From Candidatus Staskawiczbacteria bacterium (GTDB lineage Bacteria; Patescibacteriota; Minisyncoccia; Minisyncoccales; Staskawiczbacteraceae), in assembly GCA_016866675.1 (NCBI GenBank), contig VGLO01000029.1:1-9900 (forward strand): 9,900 nucleotides of DNA. Direction: 5' to 3'. The notes beneath the pieces were generated by a model. It did not search any database and was not told where the DNA came from. It was given only the letters and a program-made list of their open reading frames with translations. This document shows positions 1 through 6,247 of the stretch, piece by piece. Numbering within the stretch: the first letter of the stretch is position 1; each line of letters begins with the position of its first letter. The translations under genes were made by a program, and so were the position numbers.

Positions 1-510
1 GCTAAGGTATCTGAAATTTTAGCTCTATTGCAACACTATAAAGAAGTCTATCAAGAAAAAGGAGAATTTCCAGCCATTAACAGCTCATTTGAACACAAGT
101 TGTTCAATACCTACCGCTGCTACATGGACATTGCGAATTACTTTCCTCGAAAATTTACTCAGCATACCGATAACCGAGGCGCTTTTGTAGAAATCGCCCG
201 TCATGGCATAGCTGGACAAACCTCATTTTCAACCACCGTTCCAGGTGTCATTCGAGGCAATCACTTTCATACCCGCAAGATTGAGCGCTTTGCAGTAGTT
301 AAAGGAAAAGCCCTTATCCAACTCCGCAGAATCGGAACCGATGAAGTTCGCGATTTTTACCTAGACGGTGAAGAACCCGCCTATGTTGATATGCCTATTT
401 GGTACACGCATAATATCAAGAATATTGGCGATGAAACTGTGTATACCATTTTTTGGATCAACGAACCTTATGACCCAGCAGATCCAGATACTTATATAGA
501 AACTGTTTAG
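1..510 (+). CDS. capF: C-terminal part of CapF/WbjC/FnlB-type bifunctional reductase (5'-truncated by window edge)
   Basis: The reading frame is open from the first base (169 codons) and ends in TAG. The family is about 370 residues, so only the end of the N-terminal short-chain-dehydrogenase domain and the whole C-terminal cupin domain are here; a TTG at 28 is internal, not a start. The cupin shows the family signature PGVIRGNHFHTRKIERF, with His88, His90 and Glu95 of this fragment as likely metal ligands, followed by VVKGKALIQLR and the late motif MPIWYTHNIKNIG. In S. aureus CapF and P. aeruginosa WbjC this enzyme acts after the CapE/WbjB dehydratase and helps convert the 4-keto intermediate to UDP-2-acetamido-2,6-dideoxy-L-talose. 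The epimerase gene starts one base after the stop, matching the conserved capE-capF-capG order; capE is expected just left of the window. Confidence 0.9.
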   Translation, partial: AKVSEILALLQHYKEVYQEKGEFPAINSSFEHKLFNTYRCYMDIANYFPRKFTQHTDNRGAFVEIARHGIAGQTSFSTTVPGVIRGNHFHTRKIERFAVVKGKALIQLRRIGTDEVRDFYLDGEEPAYVDMPIWYTHNIKNIGDETVYTIFWINEPYDPADPDTYIETV

Positions 511-511
511 A

Positions 512-1744
512 ATGAAAAAATTAAAAGTAATGACGGTTGTAGGAACACGACCTGAAATAATCCGATTATCAAGAGTCATGGCAGCATTAGATGCAAGTCC
601 CGCCATCGAACACATCACCGTTCATACGGGTCAGAATTATGACTACGAACTAAACGAAGTATTCTACGAGGACATGGGTGTTCGTAAACCAGATTATTTT
701 TTAAACGCCGCGAGTGCAACAGCTACAGCTACCATCGGGCAAATATTGATTAACATCGATCCCATTTTGGAAGAAGTTAATCCAGATGCCTTTTTGGTCT
801 TGGGAGATACCAACTCTTGTTTGTGTGCCATCCCGGCCAAGAAGCGTAAAATCCCTATTTTCCATATGGAGGCAGGCAACCGTTGTTTTGACCAGCGTGT
901 GCCCGAAGAAACTAACCGGAAGATTGTTGATCACATTGCGGATATCAACCTAACTTATTCAGATATCGCCAGAGAATACTTACTCCGTGAAGGTTTACCC
1001 GCAGACCGTATTATCAAAACAGGTTCACCGATGTTTGAGGTGCTAAATCACTACATGCCGAAGATTCAATCCAGTGATGTATTAAATCGTTTGGGATTAG
1101 AAAAAGGCAAATACTTTGTTGTCTCTGCCCACCGAGAGGAAAACATCAGCAACGACATGAATTTCTTTGGTTTACTAGAATCTCTAAACCAAATAGCTGA
1201 GAAGTATCAATTTCCGATAATTGTTAGTACCCATCCACGCACACGGAAACGCCTGGATCAATTAAATCAGGGCAAACCCGATCAATCCGTGTCATCCTCG
1301 TACCATCTTCATTCGCTGATCCAATGGCAAAAACCCCTCGGATTCTCCGACTACAACGCTTTGCAAATAAACGCCTTTGCCGTCCTATCTGATAGCGGTA
1401 CCATTTCTGAAGAATCATCCATTATGAACTTTAGAGCACTTAACATCCGCGACGCCCATGAACGCCCCGAAGCCATGGAAGAGGCCTCTGTAATGATGGC
1501 CGGACTCAACCCCGAACGAATCCTTCAAGGTCTAGCCCAAATAGAACGGCAAGTAATTGGCGGAAGATTCGCTAACAACCAAACGCAGCTTAAAAATCAC
1601 AGTTCAGAGTTCACAACTCACGGCTCAAAGCTGACATTATTCCGACCCGTCTCCGACTACACCATGCCAAATGTCAGTGAAAAAACGGTGCGAATTATAT
1701 TAAGTTACACGAATTATATCAAAAGAGTTATCTGGGGTGAATAG
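512..1744 (+). CDS. capG: Non-hydrolysing UDP-HexNAc 2-epimerase, CapG/WbjD/FnlC type (UDP-L-FucNAc synthesis)
   Basis: A 410-residue cytoplasmic GT-B-fold epimerase of the WecB family, predicted to convert UDP-N-acetyl-L-pneumosamine to UDP-N-acetyl-L-fucosamine. Visible motifs are VGTRPEIIRLS (9-20), GDTNS (98-102), HMEAGNRCFDQRVPEETNR (118-136), SAHREENI (205-212), STHPRTRKR (239-247), the uracil-nucleotide region DSGTISEESS (294-303) and IRDAHERPE (312-320). The DSGTISEESS form and the preceding capF favour the FucNAc epimerase over the ManNAc-forming WecB, which has a DSGG-type loop. It is about 30 residues longer than the usual 375-380. The excess falls in two places, roughly 252-270 and 350-376; the second is encoded by a degenerate heptanucleotide tandem repeat. 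All catalytic motifs are intact and the frame is open, so it is probably functional. Its 3' end overlaps the next start by 8 bases. It is richer in G+C than everything downstream. Confidence 0.9.
   Translation: MKKLKVMTVVGTRPEIIRLSRVMAALDASPAIEHITVHTGQNYDYELNEVFYEDMGVRKPDYFLNAASATATATIGQILINIDPILEEVNPDAFLVLGDTNSCLCAIPAKKRKIPIFHMEAGNRCFDQRVPEETNRKIVDHIADINLTYSDIAREYLLREGLPADRIIKTGSPMFEVLNHYMPKIQSSDVLNRLGLEKGKYFVVSAHREENISNDMNFFGLLESLNQIAEKYQFPIIVSTHPRTRKRLDQLNQGKPDQSVSSSYHLHSLIQWQKPLGFSDYNALQINAFAVLSDSGTISEESSIMNFRALNIRDAHERPEAMEEASVMMAGLNPERILQGLAQIERQVIGGRFANNQTQLKNHSSEFTTHGSKLTLFRPVSDYTMPNVSEKTVRIILSYTNYIKRVIWGE
1594..1635 (+). repeat. Degenerate heptanucleotide tandem repeat (consensus AGTTCAC) inside capG
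   Basis: Six consecutive 7-base units start at 1594, 1601, 1608, 1615, 1622 and 1629, each close to AGTTCAC (for example AGTTCAG, AGTTCAC, AACTCAC). The total of 42 bases is a multiple of both 7 and 3, so the frame is kept. In translation it becomes a seven-residue repeat, NHSSEFT followed by THGSKLT. It lies in a loop near the C terminus of the epimerase, in a stretch where family members are normally shorter. Confidence 0.7.
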
Positions 1745-2852
1745 ACTGATTAATAAAGGAATTGAATTTATTAATCAATATAGAGGTTGGAAAACCTCTG
1801 AAAAGATTGTTGTTTTTGAGTCGGATGATTGGGGTTCAATTAGAACATCATCGAACGATGCACTAAAAGATTTAAGAAAAATAGGTGTTGATGTTGATAA
1901 GTGTCATTTTATGCTCAATGATGCTTTGGAGTCAATTCAGGATTTAGATAGCTTATTTAACGTTCTAGTTAAATTCAAAGATATGCGAGGGAATCACCCT
2001 CAATTTACTTTTAATGCGATAATGGCAAACCCTGACTTTCAAAAAATTAGAGAATCAGAGTTTTCAACATTTTTTTACAGGCCATTTACTGATGAATATG
2101 AAATTCATTTTTCTCAAAACACTCTTAAAACTTGGCATATAGGTATTTCCGAGGGAGTAATGTATCCGCAATTTCACGGGAGAGAGCATGTGAATACTAA
2201 GCGATGGCTTACTGATTTAAAGAATAAACGGAAAGATACACTATTAGGGTATGATCACTCTATGTTTGGAATAAGCGGTCATATTGTAACAGAAAAACGT
2301 GGTTCATACCTAGCAGTATTCGATGAAATTGGGCATGGTAGCATATTAATAGAACAAATAATTGCAGACGGTTTAAAGATTTTTAAGGACACTTTTCAAT
2401 TTTCACCCAAGACATTTATTGCTCCAAATTATATTTGGGGAAATCAAGTTGAAGAGGTTTCGAAAAGATATGGGATTCAGAGTATGCAGGGATCCTCTTC
2501 CCAAATTTTACCAACTATTCACGAAAAAAAACAGGGAGTTGTTAAAAATTTTCTTGGTAAAAAGTCTAAGTCACAGATAGGATATCTTATTAGGAATGTA
2601 CTTTTTGACCCATCTTCAAATTTGAATAAAGATTGGGTTGATTCAGCTTTAAAGCAAATAGAATCATCTTTTAAAAATAACAGACCAGCAATTATTGATA
2701 CTCACAGAGTAAACTACATAGGTTCTTTAAATCTTAAAAATAGGGAAAGAGGGCTTCAATTATTAAGCGATTTAATAGATGGGATTTTAAAAAGATGGCC
2801 GGATGTTCAATTCTCAAATTCTGAGAAACTTGCTGAAAAAATTTATAATTGA
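1737..2852 (+). CDS. NodB-like polysaccharide deacetylase homologue
   Basis: A 371-residue protein without a signal peptide or membrane segment, starting at GTG and overlapping capG by 8 bases; no ATG is close to the N terminus. It carries a divergent set of polysaccharide-deacetylase (CE4, beta/alpha barrel) motifs in the expected order. VFESDDWGS (26-34) gives the acidic pair, with Asp30 and Asp31. QFHGREH (145-151) gives an HxxxH metal site, His147 and His151. FIAPNYIWG (227-235) resembles the substrate-groove motif, and IIDTHRVNY (319-327) gives a late conserved His323. The DDWGS opening is typical of uncharacterised homologues found in surface-polysaccharide loci. A role in removing an N- or O-acetyl group from a cytoplasmic sugar intermediate is possible but not shown. 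The tight linkage to the CapA-like and ATP-grasp genes suggests a shared modification. The gene is much more AT-rich than capG. Confidence 0.75.
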   Translation: MNRLINKGIEFINQYRGWKTSEKIVVFESDDWGSIRTSSNDALKDLRKIGVDVDKCHFMLNDALESIQDLDSLFNVLVKFKDMRGNHPQFTFNAIMANPDFQKIRESEFSTFFYRPFTDEYEIHFSQNTLKTWHIGISEGVMYPQFHGREHVNTKRWLTDLKNKRKDTLLGYDHSMFGISGHIVTEKRGSYLAVFDEIGHGSILIEQIIADGLKIFKDTFQFSPKTFIAPNYIWGNQVEEVSKRYGIQSMQGSSSQILPTIHEKKQGVVKNFLGKKSKSQIGYLIRNVLFDPSSNLNKDWVDSALKQIESSFKNNRPAIIDTHRVNYIGSLNLKNRERGLQLLSDLIDGILKRWPDVQFSNSEKLAEKIYN

Positions 2853-2863
2853 AAGAATTCAAT

Positions 2864-4000
2864 ATGAAAGTATTAGTAGTAGGTGATTTTTACCCAAATT
2901 CCGAACTAAAAAAGCAACTATTAAGTGATGAGCCAAGTAAAATATTTGGTAAATTTCACGATATTATTCAAAAATTCGATTTGGCTGTTGTTAACCTGGA
3001 GTCACCTCTAACAACATATGACAAAGCAATAAATAAGACAGGGCCTGCTTTAAAGGCAGATAAAGTATTTGCTGATTTTTTAAAAAAATCGGGATTTAAG
3101 CTTGCAACCTTGGCTAATAACCATATTATGGATTATGGCCCAAAAGGTCTTGAAGATACAATAGAAGCTTTAAATGATTTTGGACTGGGTCATGTAGGTG
3201 CAGGGGGTACTATAGACATAGCAAAGCAGCCATATATTTATGCTTCTAAGGAAGGAAAAAAACTAGCCGTTTTAAATATTGCTGAAAATGAGTGGTCAAC
3301 CGCAAAAGGAAATGATCCAGGTGCTGCAGGATTTGATACGGTTTCAAATTTTTATTCTATACAAGAAGCAAAGACTAATGCAGATTTTGTACTCCTAATA
3401 ACTCATGGTGGTCACGAAAACTACCATTTACCAAGTAAATCTTATAGAGACTTATTACGTTTTTTTGTGGATGCTGGAGCGGATGCCATAGTAAACCATC
3501 ATACACATTGCATAACAGGTTTTGAAATCTATAAGGGAAAACCAATTTACTATTCAATTGGAAATTTCTTGTTTGACAAAAAGAGTAGAGATTTTACTCA
3601 TTGGAACAAAGGTATAGCGGCTGAAATTGATTTTTCAGATAATAAGATTAACGCAAGTACACATATTTTTTATCAATGTGTCAATGAAAAACCTTTTGAA
3701 CTACTGGAAGGGGATATTGCTGATCAAGAGTTAATGCAATTGGATTCATTATCTAATATTATTCAGAATGATGATGAATTGGATAGAGAGCTTCTAAAGT
3801 GGATAAGCAGAAGTCAGAAATATTACAATATTAATATTGAGCCCCATTCTATTAGAGTACTCCAGGCTTTGCAAAACAGAAATCTTCTCCCAAGTTTTTG
3901 GACGAAAAGAAAGAAAATGTATTTATTAAATATGTTGAGGTGTGAATCGCATAGAGAAATGTTAATCAAAAAACTAGAAAATGAAATTAGCAATTCATAA
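2864..4000 (+). CDS. CapA/PgsA-like metallophosphatase-fold capsule protein
   Basis: A 378-residue protein of the bacterial capsule-synthesis PGA_cap (CapA) family, which has a calcineurin-like metallophosphoesterase fold. Motifs in order are VVGDFYP (5-11), VVNLESPLT (42-50), LANNHIMDYGPKG (83-95), ITHGGHENY (179-187), IVNHHTHCITG (209-219) and YSIGNFLFD (230-238). These supply the Asp, Asn and His residues that usually hold two metals. I chose ATG 2864 because it puts the first beta strand directly at the N terminus. An in-frame TTG at 2849 would add five residues and overlap the previous stop, and is less likely. No N-terminal anchor is visible, unlike the membrane-bound CapA/PgsA of poly-gamma-glutamate systems, so the protein looks cytoplasmic. 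About 115 C-terminal residues, rich in Lys, Arg and Leu, follow the core. The catalytic reaction is unknown. The end overlaps the ATP-grasp gene by 20 bases. Confidence 0.88.
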   Translation: MKVLVVGDFYPNSELKKQLLSDEPSKIFGKFHDIIQKFDLAVVNLESPLTTYDKAINKTGPALKADKVFADFLKKSGFKLATLANNHIMDYGPKGLEDTIEALNDFGLGHVGAGGTIDIAKQPYIYASKEGKKLAVLNIAENEWSTAKGNDPGAAGFDTVSNFYSIQEAKTNADFVLLITHGGHENYHLPSKSYRDLLRFFVDAGADAIVNHHTHCITGFEIYKGKPIYYSIGNFLFDKKSRDFTHWNKGIAAEIDFSDNKINASTHIFYQCVNEKPFELLEGDIADQELMQLDSLSNIIQNDDELDRELLKWISRSQKYYNINIEPHSIRVLQALQNRNLLPSFWTKRKKMYLLNMLRCESHREMLIKKLENEISNS

Positions 4001-5003
4001 CAGCATCTCTGGTTTCCACCCACGATGGGTTGCCTATTGCGAGAAAAAGGGAATTCCTTATAAACTGGTAAATTGCTATTCCAATGATTTAATAGAGCAG
4101 CTCAACGACTGCAAAGCACTTATGTGGCATTTTAATCAGGGCACTCATAAAGACAATATTGTAGCAAAGCAAGTTTTGTTTGCTTTACAACATATTGGAT
4201 TTGTAGTATTCCCTGATTTTCGTACAGCTTGGCATTTTGATGATAAAGTTGGGCAGAAATATTTGTTTGAGTTAATTGGAGCGCCATTAGTTCCAAGTTA
4301 TAATTTTTTTGACAAAACAGAAGCCATAGATTGGCTAGAATATGTAACATTTCCCAAAGTGTTTAAACTCCGTGTAGGAGCTGGCTCACAGAATGTTCGC
4401 TTGATAAGGAATAAGTCGCAATGTCTCAAAATAATAAACAAAGCCTTCGGCAAAGGCTTTCCTAAGTATGACGCATGGGGTAGTTTAAAAGAACGTTTTT
4501 ATAATTTTCGAAAAGGTAAAATGCCATTCTTTGAAGTACTGAAAGGCGTCATGCGCTTGTTATATGCACCATCGTATGCACGATTAGGCGGCAATGAGGT
4601 GGGATATGTATATTTTCAGGATTTTATTCCCAATAATGATTCAGACACAAGAATTATAGTAATTGATGGTAAGGCATTCGGATTAAAGCGTTATGTGAGA
4701 GACGGTGATTTTAGGGCTTCCGGAAGCGGTAATTTTGCCTATGCAAAGGATCTATTTGATGAACGTTGTGTAAAAATATCATTCGAAATCACATCTAAAT
4801 TAGGTTTGCAAGTTGCTGCTTTTGATTTTGTTTTTGATGAGAATAATGCCCCCTATATTGTTGAGTTAAGTTACGGATTTGTCTCTCAGGTGTATGACCC
4901 TTGCGTGGGTTATTGGGATTTAAATTTGGTTTGGCACGAAGGCAAAACCATTAAAGAGGAGTGGATGGTGGATTTGGTTTTAAAACAAATTAATGAATCC
5001 TAA
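3981..5003 (+). CDS. ATP-grasp ligase-like protein of polysaccharide locus
   Basis: A 340-residue protein with an N-terminal pre-ATP-grasp region (about 1-85), then an ATP-grasp domain of the RimK/DdlB kind. Seen are FPKVFKLRVGAGSQNV (124-139), with the nucleotide-binding lysine and a glycine-rich loop; FQDFIPNNDSDTRIIVIDGK (212-231); a second flexible loop DGDFRASGSGNF (241-252); and FDFVFDENNAPYIVELSYGF (281-300), where Asp282 and Glu295 are likely metal ligands. In the classical family the last motif ends E-x-N; here it reads E-L-S, so one expected Mg-binding Asn is Ser. ATP-grasp enzymes make an acyl-phosphate and then an amide, thioester or ester bond; the substrate here is unknown. ATG 3981 overlaps the CapA-like gene by 20 bases, which argues for coupled translation. 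It is richer in G+C than its neighbours. Confidence 0.85.
   Translation: MKLAIHNSISGFHPRWVAYCEKKGIPYKLVNCYSNDLIEQLNDCKALMWHFNQGTHKDNIVAKQVLFALQHIGFVVFPDFRTAWHFDDKVGQKYLFELIGAPLVPSYNFFDKTEAIDWLEYVTFPKVFKLRVGAGSQNVRLIRNKSQCLKIINKAFGKGFPKYDAWGSLKERFYNFRKGKMPFFEVLKGVMRLLYAPSYARLGGNEVGYVYFQDFIPNNDSDTRIIVIDGKAFGLKRYVRDGDFRASGSGNFAYAKDLFDERCVKISFEITSKLGLQVAAFDFVFDENNAPYIVELSYGFVSQVYDPCVGYWDLNLVWHEGKTIKEEWMVDLVLKQINES
4440..4460 (+). other. Perfect 8-bp-stem hairpin inside the ATP-grasp gene
   Basis: AAAGCCTT at 4440-4447 pairs with AAGGCTTT at 4453-4460 around a five-base CGGCA loop. The shape resembles the stem of a Rho-independent terminator, but no uridine-rich tract follows and it lies in the middle of a gene. 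It may simply be codon chance (it encodes KAFGKGF), or it may weakly affect messenger stability or pausing. Confidence 0.4.
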
Positions 5004-5145
5004 TAAGAAAAAAGTATGGTGTTCTCTTCATTGCAATCCGTAAGTATTAAGTGCTAAATGGGTGCGCTGGCATCTAAATGGTGTCTTGTAAACTAAACCA
5101 CACGAGGCAATCGAATTTGCTGATGTATTTTTCAAATTCAAGTAA
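4993..5145 (+). pseudogene. Possible decayed short reading frame in the only long gap
   Basis: An ATG at 4993 overlaps the 3' end of the ATP-grasp gene by 11 bases, as real starts in this operon do. The frame reads MNPNKKKVWCSLHCNP, then TAA (5041-5043), a 15-residue segment containing KWVRWHLNGVL, another TAA (5089-5091), and TKPHEAIEFADVFFKFK before TAA at 5143-5145. The segments look protein-like, and all three stops are in the same frame as the glycosyltransferase that follows. This could be the scar of a deleted gene or a degraded N-terminal extension. I do not recognise the parent family, and chance is a real alternative. The rest of the gap (5146-5157) shows nothing. No terminator or convincing promoter is visible. 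Confidence 0.3.
5054..5083 (+). repeat. Short imperfect direct repeat in intergenic gap
   Basis: CTAAATGGGTG at 5054-5064 recurs as CTAAATGGTG at 5074-5083, a 20-base spacing. It is too short to assign; it could be a regulator site, a replication-slippage product or coincidence within a decayed coding stretch. Confidence 0.3.
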
Positions 5146-5157
5146 TATTTAAGCGGC

Positions 5158-6246
5158 TTGAAAACAATTTTAATTGTAATTCCAACACTGGTTGGAGGAG
5201 GAATGGAAAGGGTAGCTATTGAGTTTGCAAATCATTTTTCTAATAAACAAGAATTCAGGGTTATAATTTTAATGTATGGAAACAACTTAGGTTCAAGCTA
5301 CATATTATCAGATACAATTCAAATACTTTATCCGAATAAAAAATTTAATAATAAAAATCGAATAATTAGTGCGCTTAAATCACTTTGGTTCGTCCGCATT
5401 TCTGTCAATAAAATAAAACCAGAATATATATTAAGCTTTGGTGAATATTGGAATAATTTTGTTTTATTAGCATTATTGTTCACTAAACATTCTGTATTTG
5501 TTTTTGATAGATGTCAACCAGATAAATCTTTGGGCTTTTTTCATGAATCTTTGCGAAATTTTTTGTACAATCAAAGTAAAGGGTTCATCGTTCAAACTAA
5601 TTATGCAAAGGAGGTTTTTTTGAAAAAATTAAACCACAAAAATATTACTGTAATTCCTAACCCTGTAGATTTCTCTAAAATTAAGAAAATAGATCAGCTA
5701 AGGGAGAATATTGTTTTATCTGTTGGAAGATTAATTAAATCAAAGAATTTTGATATATTGATTAAAATTTTTTCGGAACTCAACATAAATGGGTGGAAAT
5801 TAGTAATTGTCGGCGATGATTTTAATAATCCTGATAGTATTAATTTTCTTAAGGATTATGTAAATGGACTAGGAAGTAACAGTAAAATCGAGCTAGTTGG
5901 ACATCAAAGTGATGTTGAAAGTTATTATTCAAAAGCCAAAATATTTGCTTTTACTTCAAGTTCTGAGGGTTTTCCGAATGTTTTGATAGAAGCTATGTCT
6001 TATGAGTTACCTGTAATTGCCTTTGATTGTTCTGCTGGTCCATCAGAAATTATTCAAAATGGTAAAAATGGATTTTTAATACCACTTTTTGATGAACAAA
6101 AATTTTCAGAATCTCTAAAATTGTTAATGATTAATGATAATCTTAGAGTAAAGCTTGCAAAGAATGCAAAACATTTAGTAAAACGTTTTTCTATTGAGGA
6201 TATCTCAAATAATTTGAAGACGTTTTTATCGAATTCGATTAATTAA
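5158..6246 (+). CDS. GT4-family glycosyltransferase (GT-B fold)
   Basis: A 362-residue retaining glycosyltransferase of the GT4 type, likely adding one sugar to the undecaprenyl-linked repeat unit at the inner face of the membrane. The N-terminal Rossmann domain opens with ILIVIPTLVGGGMERVA (4-20), whose GGGMER loop is usual for the acceptor side. The C-terminal domain has VLSVGRLIKSKNFDILI (186-202), LVGHQSD (246-252) and the donor-binding E-x7-E motif SSEGFPNVLIEAM (268-280; Glu270 and Glu278). Sequence style is near the HexNAc transferases of O-antigen and N-glycan loci, but donor and linkage cannot be read. TTG 5158 is the only sensible start: the same frame has TAA at 5143, and the first in-frame ATG (residue 16) would delete the first strand. 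No Shine-Dalgarno sequence is evident. The gene is very AT-rich; the next gene begins one base after its stop. Confidence 0.88.
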   Translation: MKTILIVIPTLVGGGMERVAIEFANHFSNKQEFRVIILMYGNNLGSSYILSDTIQILYPNKKFNNKNRIISALKSLWFVRISVNKIKPEYILSFGEYWNNFVLLALLFTKHSVFVFDRCQPDKSLGFFHESLRNFLYNQSKGFIVQTNYAKEVFLKKLNHKNITVIPNPVDFSKIKKIDQLRENIVLSVGRLIKSKNFDILIKIFSELNINGWKLVIVGDDFNNPDSINFLKDYVNGLGSNSKIELVGHQSDVESYYSKAKIFAFTSSSEGFPNVLIEAMSYELPVIAFDCSAGPSEIIQNGKNGFLIPLFDEQKFSESLKLLMINDNLRVKLAKNAKHLVKRFSIEDISNNLKTFLSNSIN

Positions 6247-6247
6247 C

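Noticed and set aside
28..510. A stand-alone cupin gene starting at TTG 28
   Set aside because: The frame is open to base 1, and the residues before the cupin match the end of the dehydrogenase domain of CapF, so this is a truncated bifunctional protein.
361..618. Minus-strand open frames, such as those at 361-618, 701-934, 3823-4023, 4132-4350 and 9356-9562
   Set aside because: All lie opposite strong, motif-bearing plus-strand genes, are short, and have no recognisable motifs, so they are shadows.
2849..2863. TTG start for the CapA-like gene
   Set aside because: It adds five residues before the first strand, while ATG 2864 gives a family-typical N terminus directly.
5086..5125. Possible Bacteroidetes-type promoter (TTG near 5086, AATTTG near 5115) before the glycosyltransferase
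   Set aside because: The -7 element should be TAnnTTTG, but the TA is absent here. The match is too weak in AT-rich DNA to call.
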